Shown: piece by piece, positions 27,168 through 34,854 of the stretch
How the letters are laid out: the number at the start of each line of letters is the position of its first letter
Numbering within the stretch: position 1 is the first letter of the stretch
From: Paenibacillus silvisoli
GTDB taxonomy: Bacteria; Bacillota; Bacilli; Paenibacillales; Paenibacillaceae
Direction of reading: 5' to 3'
Length of the DNA: 64,000 nucleotides
Assembly (NCBI RefSeq): GCF_030866765.1
Contig: NZ_CP133017.1
Coordinates: 5,994,501-6,058,500 of the forward strand
Translations under genes and position numbers: made by a program
Notes under the pieces: model-generated
What the model saw: only the letters and a program-made list of their open reading frames with translations
Database searches by the model: none
Told to the model about the DNA's origin: nothing

Positions 27168-27198
27168 GGGTATGCTCGTCCCTTCTCGAAAAAGTCGG

Positions 27199-28152
27199 TC
27201 ACAGCGCAAACTTCCAAATCAGCCAAGAGGTAAAAGCCGACAACCACGAAATAAAGCCGAACACCATCACGATCTTATTTTCGCTCCAGCCGTATTTCAG
27301 ACTGAAGTGGTAATGTATCGGCGCCATACGGAACATACGCAGTTTGGTCTTCTTGTAATACCAAACCTGCAAAATAACGGACAGCTGCTCGGCCAAATAG
27401 ACGGAGAACAAGATCGGAATCAAGATTTCAACCTTCTCGATGACAGCCAAGAAGCTCAACGATCCTCCGATCGCCAGCGAGCCCGTGTCGCCCATAAACG
27501 CTTTTGCCGGGTAAATATTGTAAATAAACAAGCCCAGCAAGCAGCCGATCATGACGAGCGAGAACGCCTGCACCTCGACTCTGTCGGAGATGACGAAGAA
27601 GAAAAAGAACGTCGGAATGGACACGTTAATGAGCAGCCCGTCCAGCCCGTCGGTGAAATTAATCGCGTTCGCCGAGCCTACGATGAACAACGCCATCAGT
27701 GCGAGATAGATCCACGGGGGCAGCTCCTGCACAACGTTATGAACGATTGAAATGCCGGTCCCCAGGTCGAACCCCAGCAGCAATATCAACAGCAGCCCGC
27801 ATGTAAAAGCAAACTGGAATACCAGCTTCATTTTACCCGAAATCCCGGCCGGATCTTGAAAGGCGGCTTTGCGGAAATCGTCGAGAAAGCCGATTAGCCC
27901 GAACAGCACGAACGTCGCCCCGATAAAAAGGATGAGCGGCTTCGGATGGAAATAGAGGGACGTAGCCACGCCAATGAGCAGAATGAGTCCGGACATCAGC
28001 GGCGTCCCGCGCTTCGCTTGATGGTCCGGCGGCAGCTCCTCGCGGATCGGCTGCGTCAGCTTCAAGCTGCGCAGGCCCCAGATTAGCAGAGGCGTCAGCA
28101 GCATAACGAGCAGAAACGATAGTCCGGATGCACCAAGTATATTGGTAGTCAT
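27199..28152 (-). CDS. mraY: MraY-type phospho-N-acetylmuramoyl-pentapeptide-transferase paralog
   Basis: This 317-residue integral membrane protein has about ten hydrophobic segments. It carries the MraY signatures: FLDDFRK near residue 90, NAINFTDGLDGL near 163, AFMGDTGSLAIGG near 219, and PIHYHFSLKYGWSE near 280. MraY attaches phospho-MurNAc-pentapeptide to undecaprenyl phosphate to form lipid I. The usual triple-histidine segment (HHH) reads H-Y-H here. The gene is outside any division/wall cluster and stands next to a Nudix gene, so it is probably a second copy. A second essential mraY elsewhere is expected but cannot be seen. AAGGAGAG lies eight bases before the ATG. A WecA/TagO-like role is less likely given the motifs. 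Confidence 0.85.
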   Translation of the reverse strand: MTTNILGASGLSFLLVMLLTPLLIWGLRSLKLTQPIREELPPDHQAKRGTPLMSGLILLIGVATSLYFHPKPLILFIGATFVLFGLIGFLDDFRKAAFQDPAGISGKMKLVFQFAFTCGLLLILLLGFDLGTGISIVHNVVQELPPWIYLALMALFIVGSANAINFTDGLDGLLINVSIPTFFFFFVISDRVEVQAFSLVMIGCLLGLFIYNIYPAKAFMGDTGSLAIGGSLSFLAVIEKVEILIPILFSVYLAEQLSVILQVWYYKKTKLRMFRMAPIHYHFSLKYGWSENKIVMVFGFISWLSAFTSWLIWKFAL

Positions 28153-28262
28153 GACGGTCTCTCCTTCCCGAATGGGGGCATGTCCTCACTCTAGCACTAC
28201 TCGGAAAATATATGCAATACCTTTAAAGCATATGTTATCTTTCTACCGCTGCTAGGACCGCT

Positions 28263-28880
28263 TCAATCGCCCAGCAATCCAACCGCCAAATAGATGGCTG
28301 TCCCCCACATGACAACGGCCGAGATTTTGTTCAGCGCCGCCATCAGCCGTCCGGACTTGTCCAGATTGCCGGCCAACCGCCCTGCCGCGGCAAGGCTGGC
28401 AAACCAGAGCCACGATAACGCGATGCAAGCCGCTGCGAAAGCCACCTTCTCGGCCCCGCCATATTGCAGGGAGCCCGTCCCGATCACGCCGACCGTGTCC
28501 AAAATCGCATGCGGATTGAAGAGCGACACGGACGCGGCGAATGCGATCTGCTTCTTCGCGCTAAGCGCTTCGGAGTTGGAGTCCGAACGGCTGGCCGGTT
28601 TGCTTTTCCACGTCATCCACCCCATATAGAGCAGAAACGCGATGCCGACCGCGAACAGCGCCGTCTTTAGCCAATCGAACTGCAGCACGAGAACGGATAT
28701 CCCGAGCACCGCCAACAAAATCAATAGCGTGTCGCACAATGCCGCCGTGATCACGACGGGCAGCGCCTTGCGAAACTTCGGCTGCGCCGCGCCTTGGTTA
28801 AAAACGAATACATTTTGAACGCCAAGCGGCAAAATCAAGCCTAACGCAAGTATAAATCCATGAATCCATGCACCGACCAT
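28263..28880 (-). CDS. LysE/ArgO family amino acid exporter
   Basis: This 205-residue membrane protein has about six hydrophobic segments. The LysE-type start (FILALGLILPLGVQNVFVFNQG, residues about 9-30) and a conserved SLFNPHAILDTVGVIG segment near residue 118 identify the family. These proteins export basic or other amino acids across the cytoplasmic membrane by proton exchange. The length is usual. It is a single gene. Its direct substrate, possibly lysine or arginine, is inferred from family only. Confidence 0.9.
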   Translation of the reverse strand: MVGAWIHGFILALGLILPLGVQNVFVFNQGAAQPKFRKALPVVITAALCDTLLILLAVLGISVLVLQFDWLKTALFAVGIAFLLYMGWMTWKSKPASRSDSNSEALSAKKQIAFAASVSLFNPHAILDTVGVIGTGSLQYGGAEKVAFAAACIALSWLWFASLAAAGRLAGNLDKSGRLMAALNKISAVVMWGTAIYLAVGLLGD

Positions 28881-28907
28881 TTATTTCTACGCTCCAATTC
28901 TAGTTGT

Positions 28908-29522
28908 TTATTCTAGCTGGCCCGCTAACCGGTCAATATGGGCTTTAACCTCGCTCCAATTGGCCGCCCGCAGCACATACTCGTTCGCAACGGAACGGTT
29001 ATAAGGCTGATCATAGAGAATCACCGGTTTTCTCAGTTGCGAAAACTGCTCCGCATAGTGAGGTCCGTCGTCGATTAACACATCCACCTTTGAGGCTATG
29101 CACGCTTCGAGCTTCTTTTCGTCGAACGCAATCTGGTTGTACGAAATGTTGTGATGCTTGAGCCATTCGACCGTCACGTCGCGAAACAGCAGCGGACGCG
29201 CCGTTATAATAGAAATCTCGTGCTGCGAGGAAAGCTGCCGCAAATAATCGACAGCCTTCGGATACGGGACGGAGTGCCAGTGAATGTCATGCCCGTATTT
29301 CGCATAGACGGCATCCCGCTCCTCGCGGGTCCAGCCGTATTTTTGAAAGATATAAAATTCGTTTGCGTCTTCCGGGGTTAGCGTCAGTCCGGACGCTAGA
29401 TTATAATAGGTTACATGCGCCGCAGTCGCATCCAACACCGTATTGTCCAAATCCACCGCAATATGCACAGCATCATCAGCTCCTTTGTGCCGGCTGCTGC
29501 CGGATTGAGGATATCTACCCAT
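28908..29522 (-). CDS. HAD-superfamily 5'-nucleotidase-like protein
   Basis: This 204-residue protein has the HAD motif I in HIAVDLDNTVLD (nucleophile and acid/base Asp, near residue 20-31), motif II threonine in ISIITARP near 105, and motif IV acid pair in VDVLIDDGPHYAEQ near 146. The arrangement is like 5'(3')-deoxyribonucleotidases and the YqfW-type group, with a small helical cap. It probably removes phosphate from a nucleotide or small metabolite. The ATG at 29522 is supported by GGGAG upstream; a TTG start 27 bases earlier lacks support. It is divergent from the PPOX gene at 29563 with only 40 bases between the starts. Confidence 0.8.
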   Translation of the reverse strand: MGRYPQSGSSRHKGADDAVHIAVDLDNTVLDATAAHVTYYNLASGLTLTPEDANEFYIFQKYGWTREERDAVYAKYGHDIHWHSVPYPKAVDYLRQLSSQHEISIITARPLLFRDVTVEWLKHHNISYNQIAFDEKKLEACIASKVDVLIDDGPHYAEQFSQLRKPVILYDQPYNRSVANEYVLRAANWSEVKAHIDRLAGQLE

Positions 29523-29562
29523 TATCGGCTCCCGATTGCCGAAATACAAGGGGGGACGTCAT

Positions 29563-30204
29563 ATGACGATTGATAACATAGAAGACCAAAATCGGATAGA
29601 AACCGAGGAAGAGCTGCGCGAAATACTCGGCTATCCCAGCGAGCTGGTAAGCCGAAAAGCAATCGCGCATATAGACCGGCATTGCGCCGATTTTATTAGC
29701 CGCTCGCCGCTCTTGATCATTTCCTCCTCCGACCGGCTCGGCCGCTGCGACTCGTCGCCGCGCGGCGATCAGCCCGGGTTCGTCCTCGTACAAGACGAGC
29801 GCCAGCTGATTATTCCGGAGAGGCCCGGCAATAAGCGGATCGATACGCTGCGAAATATACTCGACAATCCTTATGTCGGTCTGCTCTTTATGATTCCGGG
29901 TCTTGGCGAGACGCTCCGCATCAACGGCAAAGCGGCCATCGTGAAGCAGCCGGAGCTGTTGGAGCGGCTCGCCGTAAACGGCCGAAGTCCGCTGCTAGCT
30001 ATCCGCGTCGAGGCGGAAGAATGTTTCATGCATTGCGCCAAAGCGTTCATCCGCTCCGGGCTATGGGAACCAGGCAAATGGTCGGATAAATCGGAGCTCC
30101 CCTCCGCCCCGCGAATCATTGCCGACCATGCGAGCCTGCCGGGCACTGATGCCGAAGCCATAGCGCGCAGGCTTGAAGAAGGATATGCGCAGCGTCTCTA
30201 CTAG
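29563..30204 (+). CDS. Pyridoxamine 5'-phosphate oxidase-like flavin-binding protein
   Basis: This 213-residue protein resembles the MSMEG_1061-like class of PPOX split-barrel proteins. It has a short helical start, then LLIISSSDRLGRCDSSPRGDQPG (residues about 50-72), a barrel segment DERQLIIPERPGNKRIDTLRNIL near 80, and LRINGKAAIV near 122. Such proteins bind FMN or F420 and act as small oxidoreductases. The RCDSSPRG-type loop is where the phosphate is held. The ATG at 29563 has AAGGGGGG seven bases upstream. The substrate is unknown. Confidence 0.85.
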   Translation: MTIDNIEDQNRIETEEELREILGYPSELVSRKAIAHIDRHCADFISRSPLLIISSSDRLGRCDSSPRGDQPGFVLVQDERQLIIPERPGNKRIDTLRNILDNPYVGLLFMIPGLGETLRINGKAAIVKQPELLERLAVNGRSPLLAIRVEAEECFMHCAKAFIRSGLWEPGKWSDKSELPSAPRIIADHASLPGTDAEAIARRLEEGYAQRLY

Positions 30205-30566
30205 GTTTGTCGACAAGAAAGCGGTTCCGAAAGGACGATCCCGATGTGGATAACTTGTGCTGTGGATATGTTTATACGATTTCGATAGTTATGCACGCAT
30301 TGCGGTTTTAGGGTGTTGAAAACGTGGATAACTCTGTGTATAACCTATGGATTGCTGTGGAGGGGCGTGGACAACGTGGATGCTGCTATCGCTGAATGGC
30401 TAGCTCATTATTAGGATAATTTCGTTCCCTATACGCCTTCGATATTGCCTGATCGAGATGGTCGGACATGCGTTCGATCATGCGGCCGCAACGCAAAAAG
30501 GCCGCGTATCGCTCGCGGCCCGCTTCGCAGAACATACTTCTAAATCATGAACTGGAGGCTATCCTT
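30205..30566. other. Intergenic region with DnaA-box-like cluster
   Basis: No gene is seen in these 362 bases. The left part holds the DnaA-box-like sequences listed separately. Near 30495-30520 a GC-rich hairpin (GGCCGCG/CGCGGCC on the minus strand) precedes a five-T run on the minus strand. No minus-strand gene immediately needs it. Confidence 0.5.
30245..30374 (+). other. Cluster of DnaA-box-like 9-mers
   Basis: On the plus strand five related 9-mers occur in 130 bases: TGTGGATAA (30245, exact complement of TTATCCACA), TGTGGATAT (30261), CGTGGATAA (30323), TGTGTATAA (30335) and CGTGGACAA (30366). All have the same orientation. dnaA and dnaN are not nearby, so this is not an obvious origin. 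It could be a DnaA-binding cluster of the kind that restrains initiation in Bacillus. Confidence 0.5.
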
Positions 30567-30995
30567 ATGACGCAACACCAACATCAATCTATCGCTCACA
30601 TGATTGCCGCGCCACTGCTTGGAAAAACGCTTACCGGCTCCGGCCTGGTGCTGGCCGAATGGACCGCGGATGGCTGTCCTCCGGATACCGAACCGATGCG
30701 CATGGCTCCGCTCCATCGCCATCTGGAGGATGATGAAGCGTGGTACGTACTGGAAGGAACGCTGGCCTTCCAGCTTGGCGACGAGATCATCGAAGCCGAC
30801 AGCGGCAGCGCCGTCCTCGCTCCGCGCGGGGTGAAGCATACTTTCTGGAATCCGAAGCAAGCTCCCGCGCGCTATCTGATCATTATGACGAAACGGATCA
30901 GCGAGCTGATCGACGCTATTCACGCCACCGAGCAGCGCGATTCCGCCACCATGCAGGCGCTATTCGCACGGTACGGGAGCGAGCTATTGGGGTAA
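30567..30995 (+). CDS. Cupin-domain protein
   Basis: This 142-residue protein has one cupin barrel. The metal-binding motif 1 is in APLHRHLEDDEAWYVLEG (near residues 47-64) with His, His and Glu positions. Motif 2 is in APRGVKHTFWNP near 92. A C-terminal helical tail follows. Single cupins of this type serve as small enzymes or sugar/metal-binding proteins. The ATG at 30567 is preferred because GGAGG lies nine bases upstream; the frame is open for 99 bases more without support. It is a single gene, and convergent with the gene ending at 31015. Confidence 0.82.
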   Translation: MTQHQHQSIAHMIAAPLLGKTLTGSGLVLAEWTADGCPPDTEPMRMAPLHRHLEDDEAWYVLEGTLAFQLGDEIIEADSGSAVLAPRGVKHTFWNPKQAPARYLIIMTKRISELIDAIHATEQRDSATMQALFARYGSELLG

Positions 30996-31014
30996 CCGCT
31001 CGACTGGCTGCGTC

Positions 31015-31908
31015 TTAGATAACGCCGTAAGATTTTAACGTCTTTAACCGTTCCACGGTAAGGTACCCGCGCCATTCCGCCTCCGCGCCGGGACCTACCG
31101 CTTCCCAGCTGATCGACCAGCCCCCGTCTTCCTGCTGCTGGTCGATCAACGCATCGAGGTGGCGCTGGATGTCCGCTTGCGGAATGACTCTGCCCGCGTA
31201 GCTGTCGCGGTGCGGCGCCCAATCCAGCACTTTATGCACGTATCCCGCGGCGTTCGGATCGCGCTCGATAATGCCCGGTTGCTGCAGCCACTCGTCGATT
31301 CGGGCCAAATAAGCCTCCGCCTTCTCCGGCTCGGAGGTATGCTGCAAAAACGTAATCCACTGAATGCCATCGTGATAACCCGCAGGCCGCTCCTGCTCGA
31401 ATACCCGCCACAAGTAAGCCGTATTCCGCTGGAACCATTCCTCCTGCAAAATGTCCGTCCGCGCAGTTTGCTTGCTAAGCTGGCCCATCAATAATCCGGT
31501 CGGATTCACCGAGGCGACGTCATCCCGCTCCGCCCCCCACCACGGCGCATGCGGATAGTCCTTCGCATTGCAGAATACGAACGGCACACCGCCTTCCGGC
31601 AGCGTAATGCCGCGAACATACCGGATGATGCCGCCCAGCAGGTCCGGATCATAGCAGTCGATCTCTTCCATGAGCATAAGCGCCATTTCGGTCGGAACCG
31701 GCTGGCTGTACGGGCAGCGGATATCCGGCTCAAGCGCGTGCCCGAAACCGCCGTCCGGATTTTGATACGCCCGAAGAGCGCCGATCACCGCCTCCTTCGT
31801 CCCATTCTCGAACAAAAACTCGAATCGTTTACGGTCAATCAGTCTCCCGTTCTTGTACAGGAACGATTTTGCGCGCTCTAGTATGCGGTTGTTGTCGCTC
31901 ATCTTCAT
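31015..31908 (-). CDS. Prenyltransferase/squalene-cyclase-like alpha-toroid protein
   Basis: This 297-residue protein is helical with terpene-cyclase-like repeats: ALRAYQNPDGGFGHALEPD near residue 43 and ALIDQQQEDGGWSISWE near 258 resemble QW motifs. No D-x-D-D or other catalytic signature of squalene cyclases is seen, so an enzyme role is not claimed. Such short toroids are common as uncharacterised proteins in Bacillales. AGAGGAGG lies about eleven bases upstream of the ATG. It is preceded by a WYL regulator in the same direction after 60 bases, so the two may be cotranscribed. Confidence 0.65.
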   Translation of the reverse strand: MKMSDNNRILERAKSFLYKNGRLIDRKRFEFLFENGTKEAVIGALRAYQNPDGGFGHALEPDIRCPYSQPVPTEMALMLMEEIDCYDPDLLGGIIRYVRGITLPEGGVPFVFCNAKDYPHAPWWGAERDDVASVNPTGLLMGQLSKQTARTDILQEEWFQRNTAYLWRVFEQERPAGYHDGIQWITFLQHTSEPEKAEAYLARIDEWLQQPGIIERDPNAAGYVHKVLDWAPHRDSYAGRVIPQADIQRHLDALIDQQQEDGGWSISWEAVGPGAEAEWRGYLTVERLKTLKSYGVI

Positions 31909-31968
31909 CTACTCATCGGCCTCCTCTGTTTGCCAAACGGCAGCCTATCTACATTACAGTTTCTTTCA

Positions 31969-32928
31969 CTATCCCTCAGTCTCCTGCGAAGCGCCGTATC
32001 TATCGCATAGATGGTTCGCCATGTTAAACAGCGCTTCCCGCAGATGCGCGGGCTCCTTCACCTCGGCATCCATGCCCAGCGTAAAAAAGAACCGCTCCGC
32101 CCAGCTCCACTCCGATGCGGGACACAGAAAATCCACTTCCCACGTCTCTTCGTCCGCCTGCTTGACGTCATCGCCCATGTGGGGATCCTGCTCAGCAAGC
32201 AGCGCGCCCCGGTAGGTCAAGGTGGCCACAATGCGGGTGAACGTCTCTCCCGCCTGCTCGGCCGGCTGCTCCAGCAAGCTCGCGGCACGCGCAGCTTCCT
32301 CCCTAGTCGGTTCCGTTCCTTCAACCGCAATCATGCGGTCAATGCGGAACGTCCGCATCTCCTCGTGCGTCACCGAGTACGCTTCGCAATACCAGTACCC
32401 GTGCGCGGCGTAAATTTTACGCGGCCAAAGCCGCAGCCAGCGCGTCTGCTTCTCGGAACGATAATGGACGCGGACCCATTTCGCTTCCGCCGTGTAGATC
32501 AGCAGCTCGGATAAATGCGGCGACTGGACGCTCCGCTGCGGCACCTCAACCTCTACATACGCCAAATGCGTTTCGATGTGGCTCAGCGTGTGCTCCGGCA
32601 TCACCGCCCGCAGCTTATCCAGCACGGTCCACCTTGCTTGGCGAAACGGGGTATCCGCCATTTTCGTCAAGCTGCGCAGCGCGAAAAATACGGCAAGCGC
32701 CTCGCCGGCGTCGAGCTGCAGCGGCGGGAGCTTGAAGCCGTCCATCAGCCGGAAACCGCCCGAAGGTCCGCTTACGGCATAGATCGGGATGCCCATTTCC
32801 GATAGCGACTGCATATCGCGCAATATGGTTCGTTTGGTCACCTCGAACTTCTCCGCCAATCGCTTTGCGGTTGACGGCTCCTGCTGCAACGCGATTAGAA
32901 TCGCCATCAGTCGGTCCATTCGCTTCAA
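31969..32928 (-). CDS. YafY-type regulator (helix-turn-helix plus WYL domain)
   Basis: This 319-residue protein has an N-terminal HTH of the DeoR/HTH_11 kind (residues 1-60: DRLMAILIALQQ, then KRLAEKFEVTKRTILRDMQSL). A WYL-type domain follows near residues 140-225 (WVRVHYRSEKQTRWLRLWPRKIYAAHGYWYCEAY), where the usual W-Y-L reads G-Y-W-Y-C. WYL domains bind nucleic acid or small ligands and control stress or defence genes. The TTG start at 32928 is supported by GGGGGA six bases upstream; an ATG follows nine bases later. It is divergent from the PhnB-like gene at 33085. Confidence 0.85.
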   Translation of the reverse strand: MKRMDRLMAILIALQQEPSTAKRLAEKFEVTKRTILRDMQSLSEMGIPIYAVSGPSGGFRLMDGFKLPPLQLDAGEALAVFFALRSLTKMADTPFRQARWTVLDKLRAVMPEHTLSHIETHLAYVEVEVPQRSVQSPHLSELLIYTAEAKWVRVHYRSEKQTRWLRLWPRKIYAAHGYWYCEAYSVTHEEMRTFRIDRMIAVEGTEPTREEAARAASLLEQPAEQAGETFTRIVATLTYRGALLAEQDPHMGDDVKQADEETWEVDFLCPASEWSWAERFFFTLGMDAEVKEPAHLREALFNMANHLCDRYGASQETEG

Positions 32929-32997
32929 CCCGCATCCCCCGTTTCTGTTATCAGTATAGCACTCTATTGGTGACATCTAGTCTGTCATCAAATTTAT

Positions 32998-33027
32998 TTG
33001 CAAACATATGTTCGCATATAGTATGAT
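32998..33027 (+). promoter_or_regulatory. Promoter of the PhnB-like gene
   Basis: TTGCAA (32998-33003) and TATGAT (33022-33027) are 18 bases apart. The spacer contains the palindrome AACATATGTT, a possible site for the divergent WYL regulator. Confidence 0.5.
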
Positions 33028-33084
33028 GAAAATATCAGCCGGTCATAATGATACGGTTGACTTTATCTTAAAGGAGCGAATGAA

Positions 33085-33510
33085 ATGATTACTGTATTGA
33101 CCCCTTACCTCATGATGAACGGAAATACGTCCGAAGCGATTGCCTTTTATAAAGAAGCGTTGAATGCGGAGGTTCAATTCGTGCAAACGTTCGGCGAAAT
33201 GCCGGAAGATCCGGGCATGCCGATGCCGGAAGAAGCGAAAAGCCTCATCGGCCACGCCTCCATACGAGTCGGCCAAACGGACCTGATGTTCTCCGACGTG
33301 TTCCCGGGCACTCCGTTTCAAATCGGCAACCAAGTGACGATCTGCCTGTGCACGGACGACGTAAACACGTCCAAGCAGGTGCTTGCCGCGCTTGAGCAAG
33401 GCGGTCAAGTCAGCATGCCGCTGACAGAGACGCATTTCAGTCCCGGCTACGCGATCGTTACGGATAAATTCGGCGTAACTTGGCAGGTTTACACGGAGAG
33501 CCAGCGTTAA
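33085..33510 (+). CDS. PhnB-like VOC-fold protein
   Basis: This 141-residue protein is a typical PhnB/glyoxalase-fold member. It starts with TVLTPYLMMNGNTSEAIAFYKEAL, then LIGHASIRVGQTDLMFSDV near residue 55, and ends with YAIVTDKFGVTWQVYTE. The paired beta-alpha-beta units of the vicinal oxygen chelate fold are clear. The exact reaction of these short proteins is not known. AAAGGAG lies about eight bases before the ATG. The gene shares a bidirectional terminator with the MFS gene. Confidence 0.88.
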   Translation: MITVLTPYLMMNGNTSEAIAFYKEALNAEVQFVQTFGEMPEDPGMPMPEEAKSLIGHASIRVGQTDLMFSDVFPGTPFQIGNQVTICLCTDDVNTSKQVLAALEQGGQVSMPLTETHFSPGYAIVTDKFGVTWQVYTESQR

Positions 33511-33532
33511 TCCGCAGCGCTTCGATGACATG

Positions 33533-33572
33533 AATAAAGCCTTCTTCCCGCGCGCGGGAAGAAGGCTTTATT
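33533..33572. terminator. Shared bidirectional terminator, 40-base perfect palindrome
   Basis: AATAAAGCCTTCTTCCCGCG (33533-33552) is followed directly by its perfect complement (33553-33572). It lies between the convergent PhnB-like and MFS genes and overlaps the MFS stop codon. AT-rich arms make it usable in both directions. Confidence 0.85.
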
Positions 33573-34836
33573 ATAGAGCCGCTTGGATGGCGGTCGAGCG
33601 GTTACGGCGAATGCGCATAGCAAGAAGCGATGCCAGCAAGCACAGGAAACCGGACATGACGAAGGGCACCGTGTAGCTGCCCAGCCAATCCCGCAGCAGT
33701 CCCGCTTCGTACGCCGCAACGGCCGCGCCTGCTTGATGCGCCACCACGACCCAGCCGAAGATCATGCCGGCCTTCTCCTTGCCGAACGAATCGGAGGCCA
33801 GCTTCGCGGTCGGCGGCACGGTCGCGATCCAATCCAGCCCGTAGAAGACGGCGAAGACGGTCAGCTGCGCATAGCCCATGCCGAGCGCGTAGGGCAGGAA
33901 GATCAGCGACAACCCGCGCAGGCCGTAATACCAGAACAGCAGCCACCGGCTGTCGAAGCGGTCGGAAAGCCAGCCGGAAAGCGTCGTGCCGATGAGATCG
34001 AACAAGCCCATCAGCGCCAGCAGCCCGGCCGCCGTGACGATCGGAATGCCGTAATCGCCGCAAGCCGGAATAAGATGCGCCCCGATGAGGCCGTTCGTGG
34101 AGAAGCCGCAGAAGAAGAACGTGCCGGCAAGCAGCCAGAACGTTCCGCTTCGCGATGCCGCGACCAGCGTCTGAATCGGCGTTAGGAACAAATTGCCGAC
34201 GAACGGGACAGGCTTCGCGACATCCGTTGTGCCGAGCGCGGCCTCGCCTACGTCGTACGGATGGTTTCGCATCCAGATGCCGACGATCGGCGTCAATACG
34301 AGCAGCACCCCTACGACCGTATAGATCGCCGCCCGCCAGCTAATATCTTCCGTCAGCTTTGCGAGCAGCGGCAGGAAAAGCAGCTGTCCGGTTGCGGCGC
34401 TTGCCGTGAGCATGCCGATGACAAGCCCTTTATGCGTCACGAACCACCGGCCGGCAACCGTTACGCCAAGCACGTTCGCCAGCGATCCGGTGCCGATGCC
34501 GACCAGGATGCCCCAGAGCAGCGTCATTTGCCAAATCGACGTCATGAACGGCGACAACGACAAGCTGACGATCAGCAACACCATGGAAATGACCATCACC
34601 TTGCGGACGCCGTATTTGGCCATGAAGGCTGCCGCGAACGGTCCCATCAAGCCATACAGCAGGATGCGGATCGAGATGGCGCCGGACACGGCGCTGCGTT
34701 CCCAGCCGAATTCCTGCTCCAGCGGCAGCATGAGCACGCTCGGTACCGCGTTGATTGCGGCGGATACGAGCAAGGTGAGGAACACGAGCCCGACCACCAC
34801 CCAGCCGTAGTAGAGCTTTGACGACGTTTTGACCAT
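33571..34836 (-). CDS. MFS transporter (OxlT/monocarboxylate-like)
   Basis: This 421-residue membrane protein has twelve hydrophobic segments and the layout of the oxalate:formate antiporter/monocarboxylate branch of the major facilitator family. Features are YYGWVVVGLVFLTLL at the start, AKYGVRKVMVIS between helices 2 and 3, and SDRFDSRWLLFWYY in the central loop. The substrate is probably an organic anion, by family only. The ATG at 34836 has GGGAG seven bases upstream; a GTG nine bases earlier lacks spacing. It lies next to adeR, in the same direction, with 18 bases after the adeR stop, so cotranscription is possible. Confidence 0.88.
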   Translation of the reverse strand: MVKTSSKLYYGWVVVGLVFLTLLVSAAINAVPSVLMLPLEQEFGWERSAVSGAISIRILLYGLMGPFAAAFMAKYGVRKVMVISMVLLIVSLSLSPFMTSIWQMTLLWGILVGIGTGSLANVLGVTVAGRWFVTHKGLVIGMLTASAATGQLLFLPLLAKLTEDISWRAAIYTVVGVLLVLTPIVGIWMRNHPYDVGEAALGTTDVAKPVPFVGNLFLTPIQTLVAASRSGTFWLLAGTFFFCGFSTNGLIGAHLIPACGDYGIPIVTAAGLLALMGLFDLIGTTLSGWLSDRFDSRWLLFWYYGLRGLSLIFLPYALGMGYAQLTVFAVFYGLDWIATVPPTAKLASDSFGKEKAGMIFGWVVVAHQAGAAVAAYEAGLLRDWLGSYTVPFVMSGFLCLLASLLAMRIRRNRSTAIQAAL

Positions 34837-34854
34837 TCCCGCCACTCCCTTTAT

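Noticed and set aside
30245..30374. Chromosomal replication origin
   Set aside because: DnaA-box-like sites are present, but dnaA, dnaN, recF, rpmH and an AT-rich unwinding region are absent nearby.
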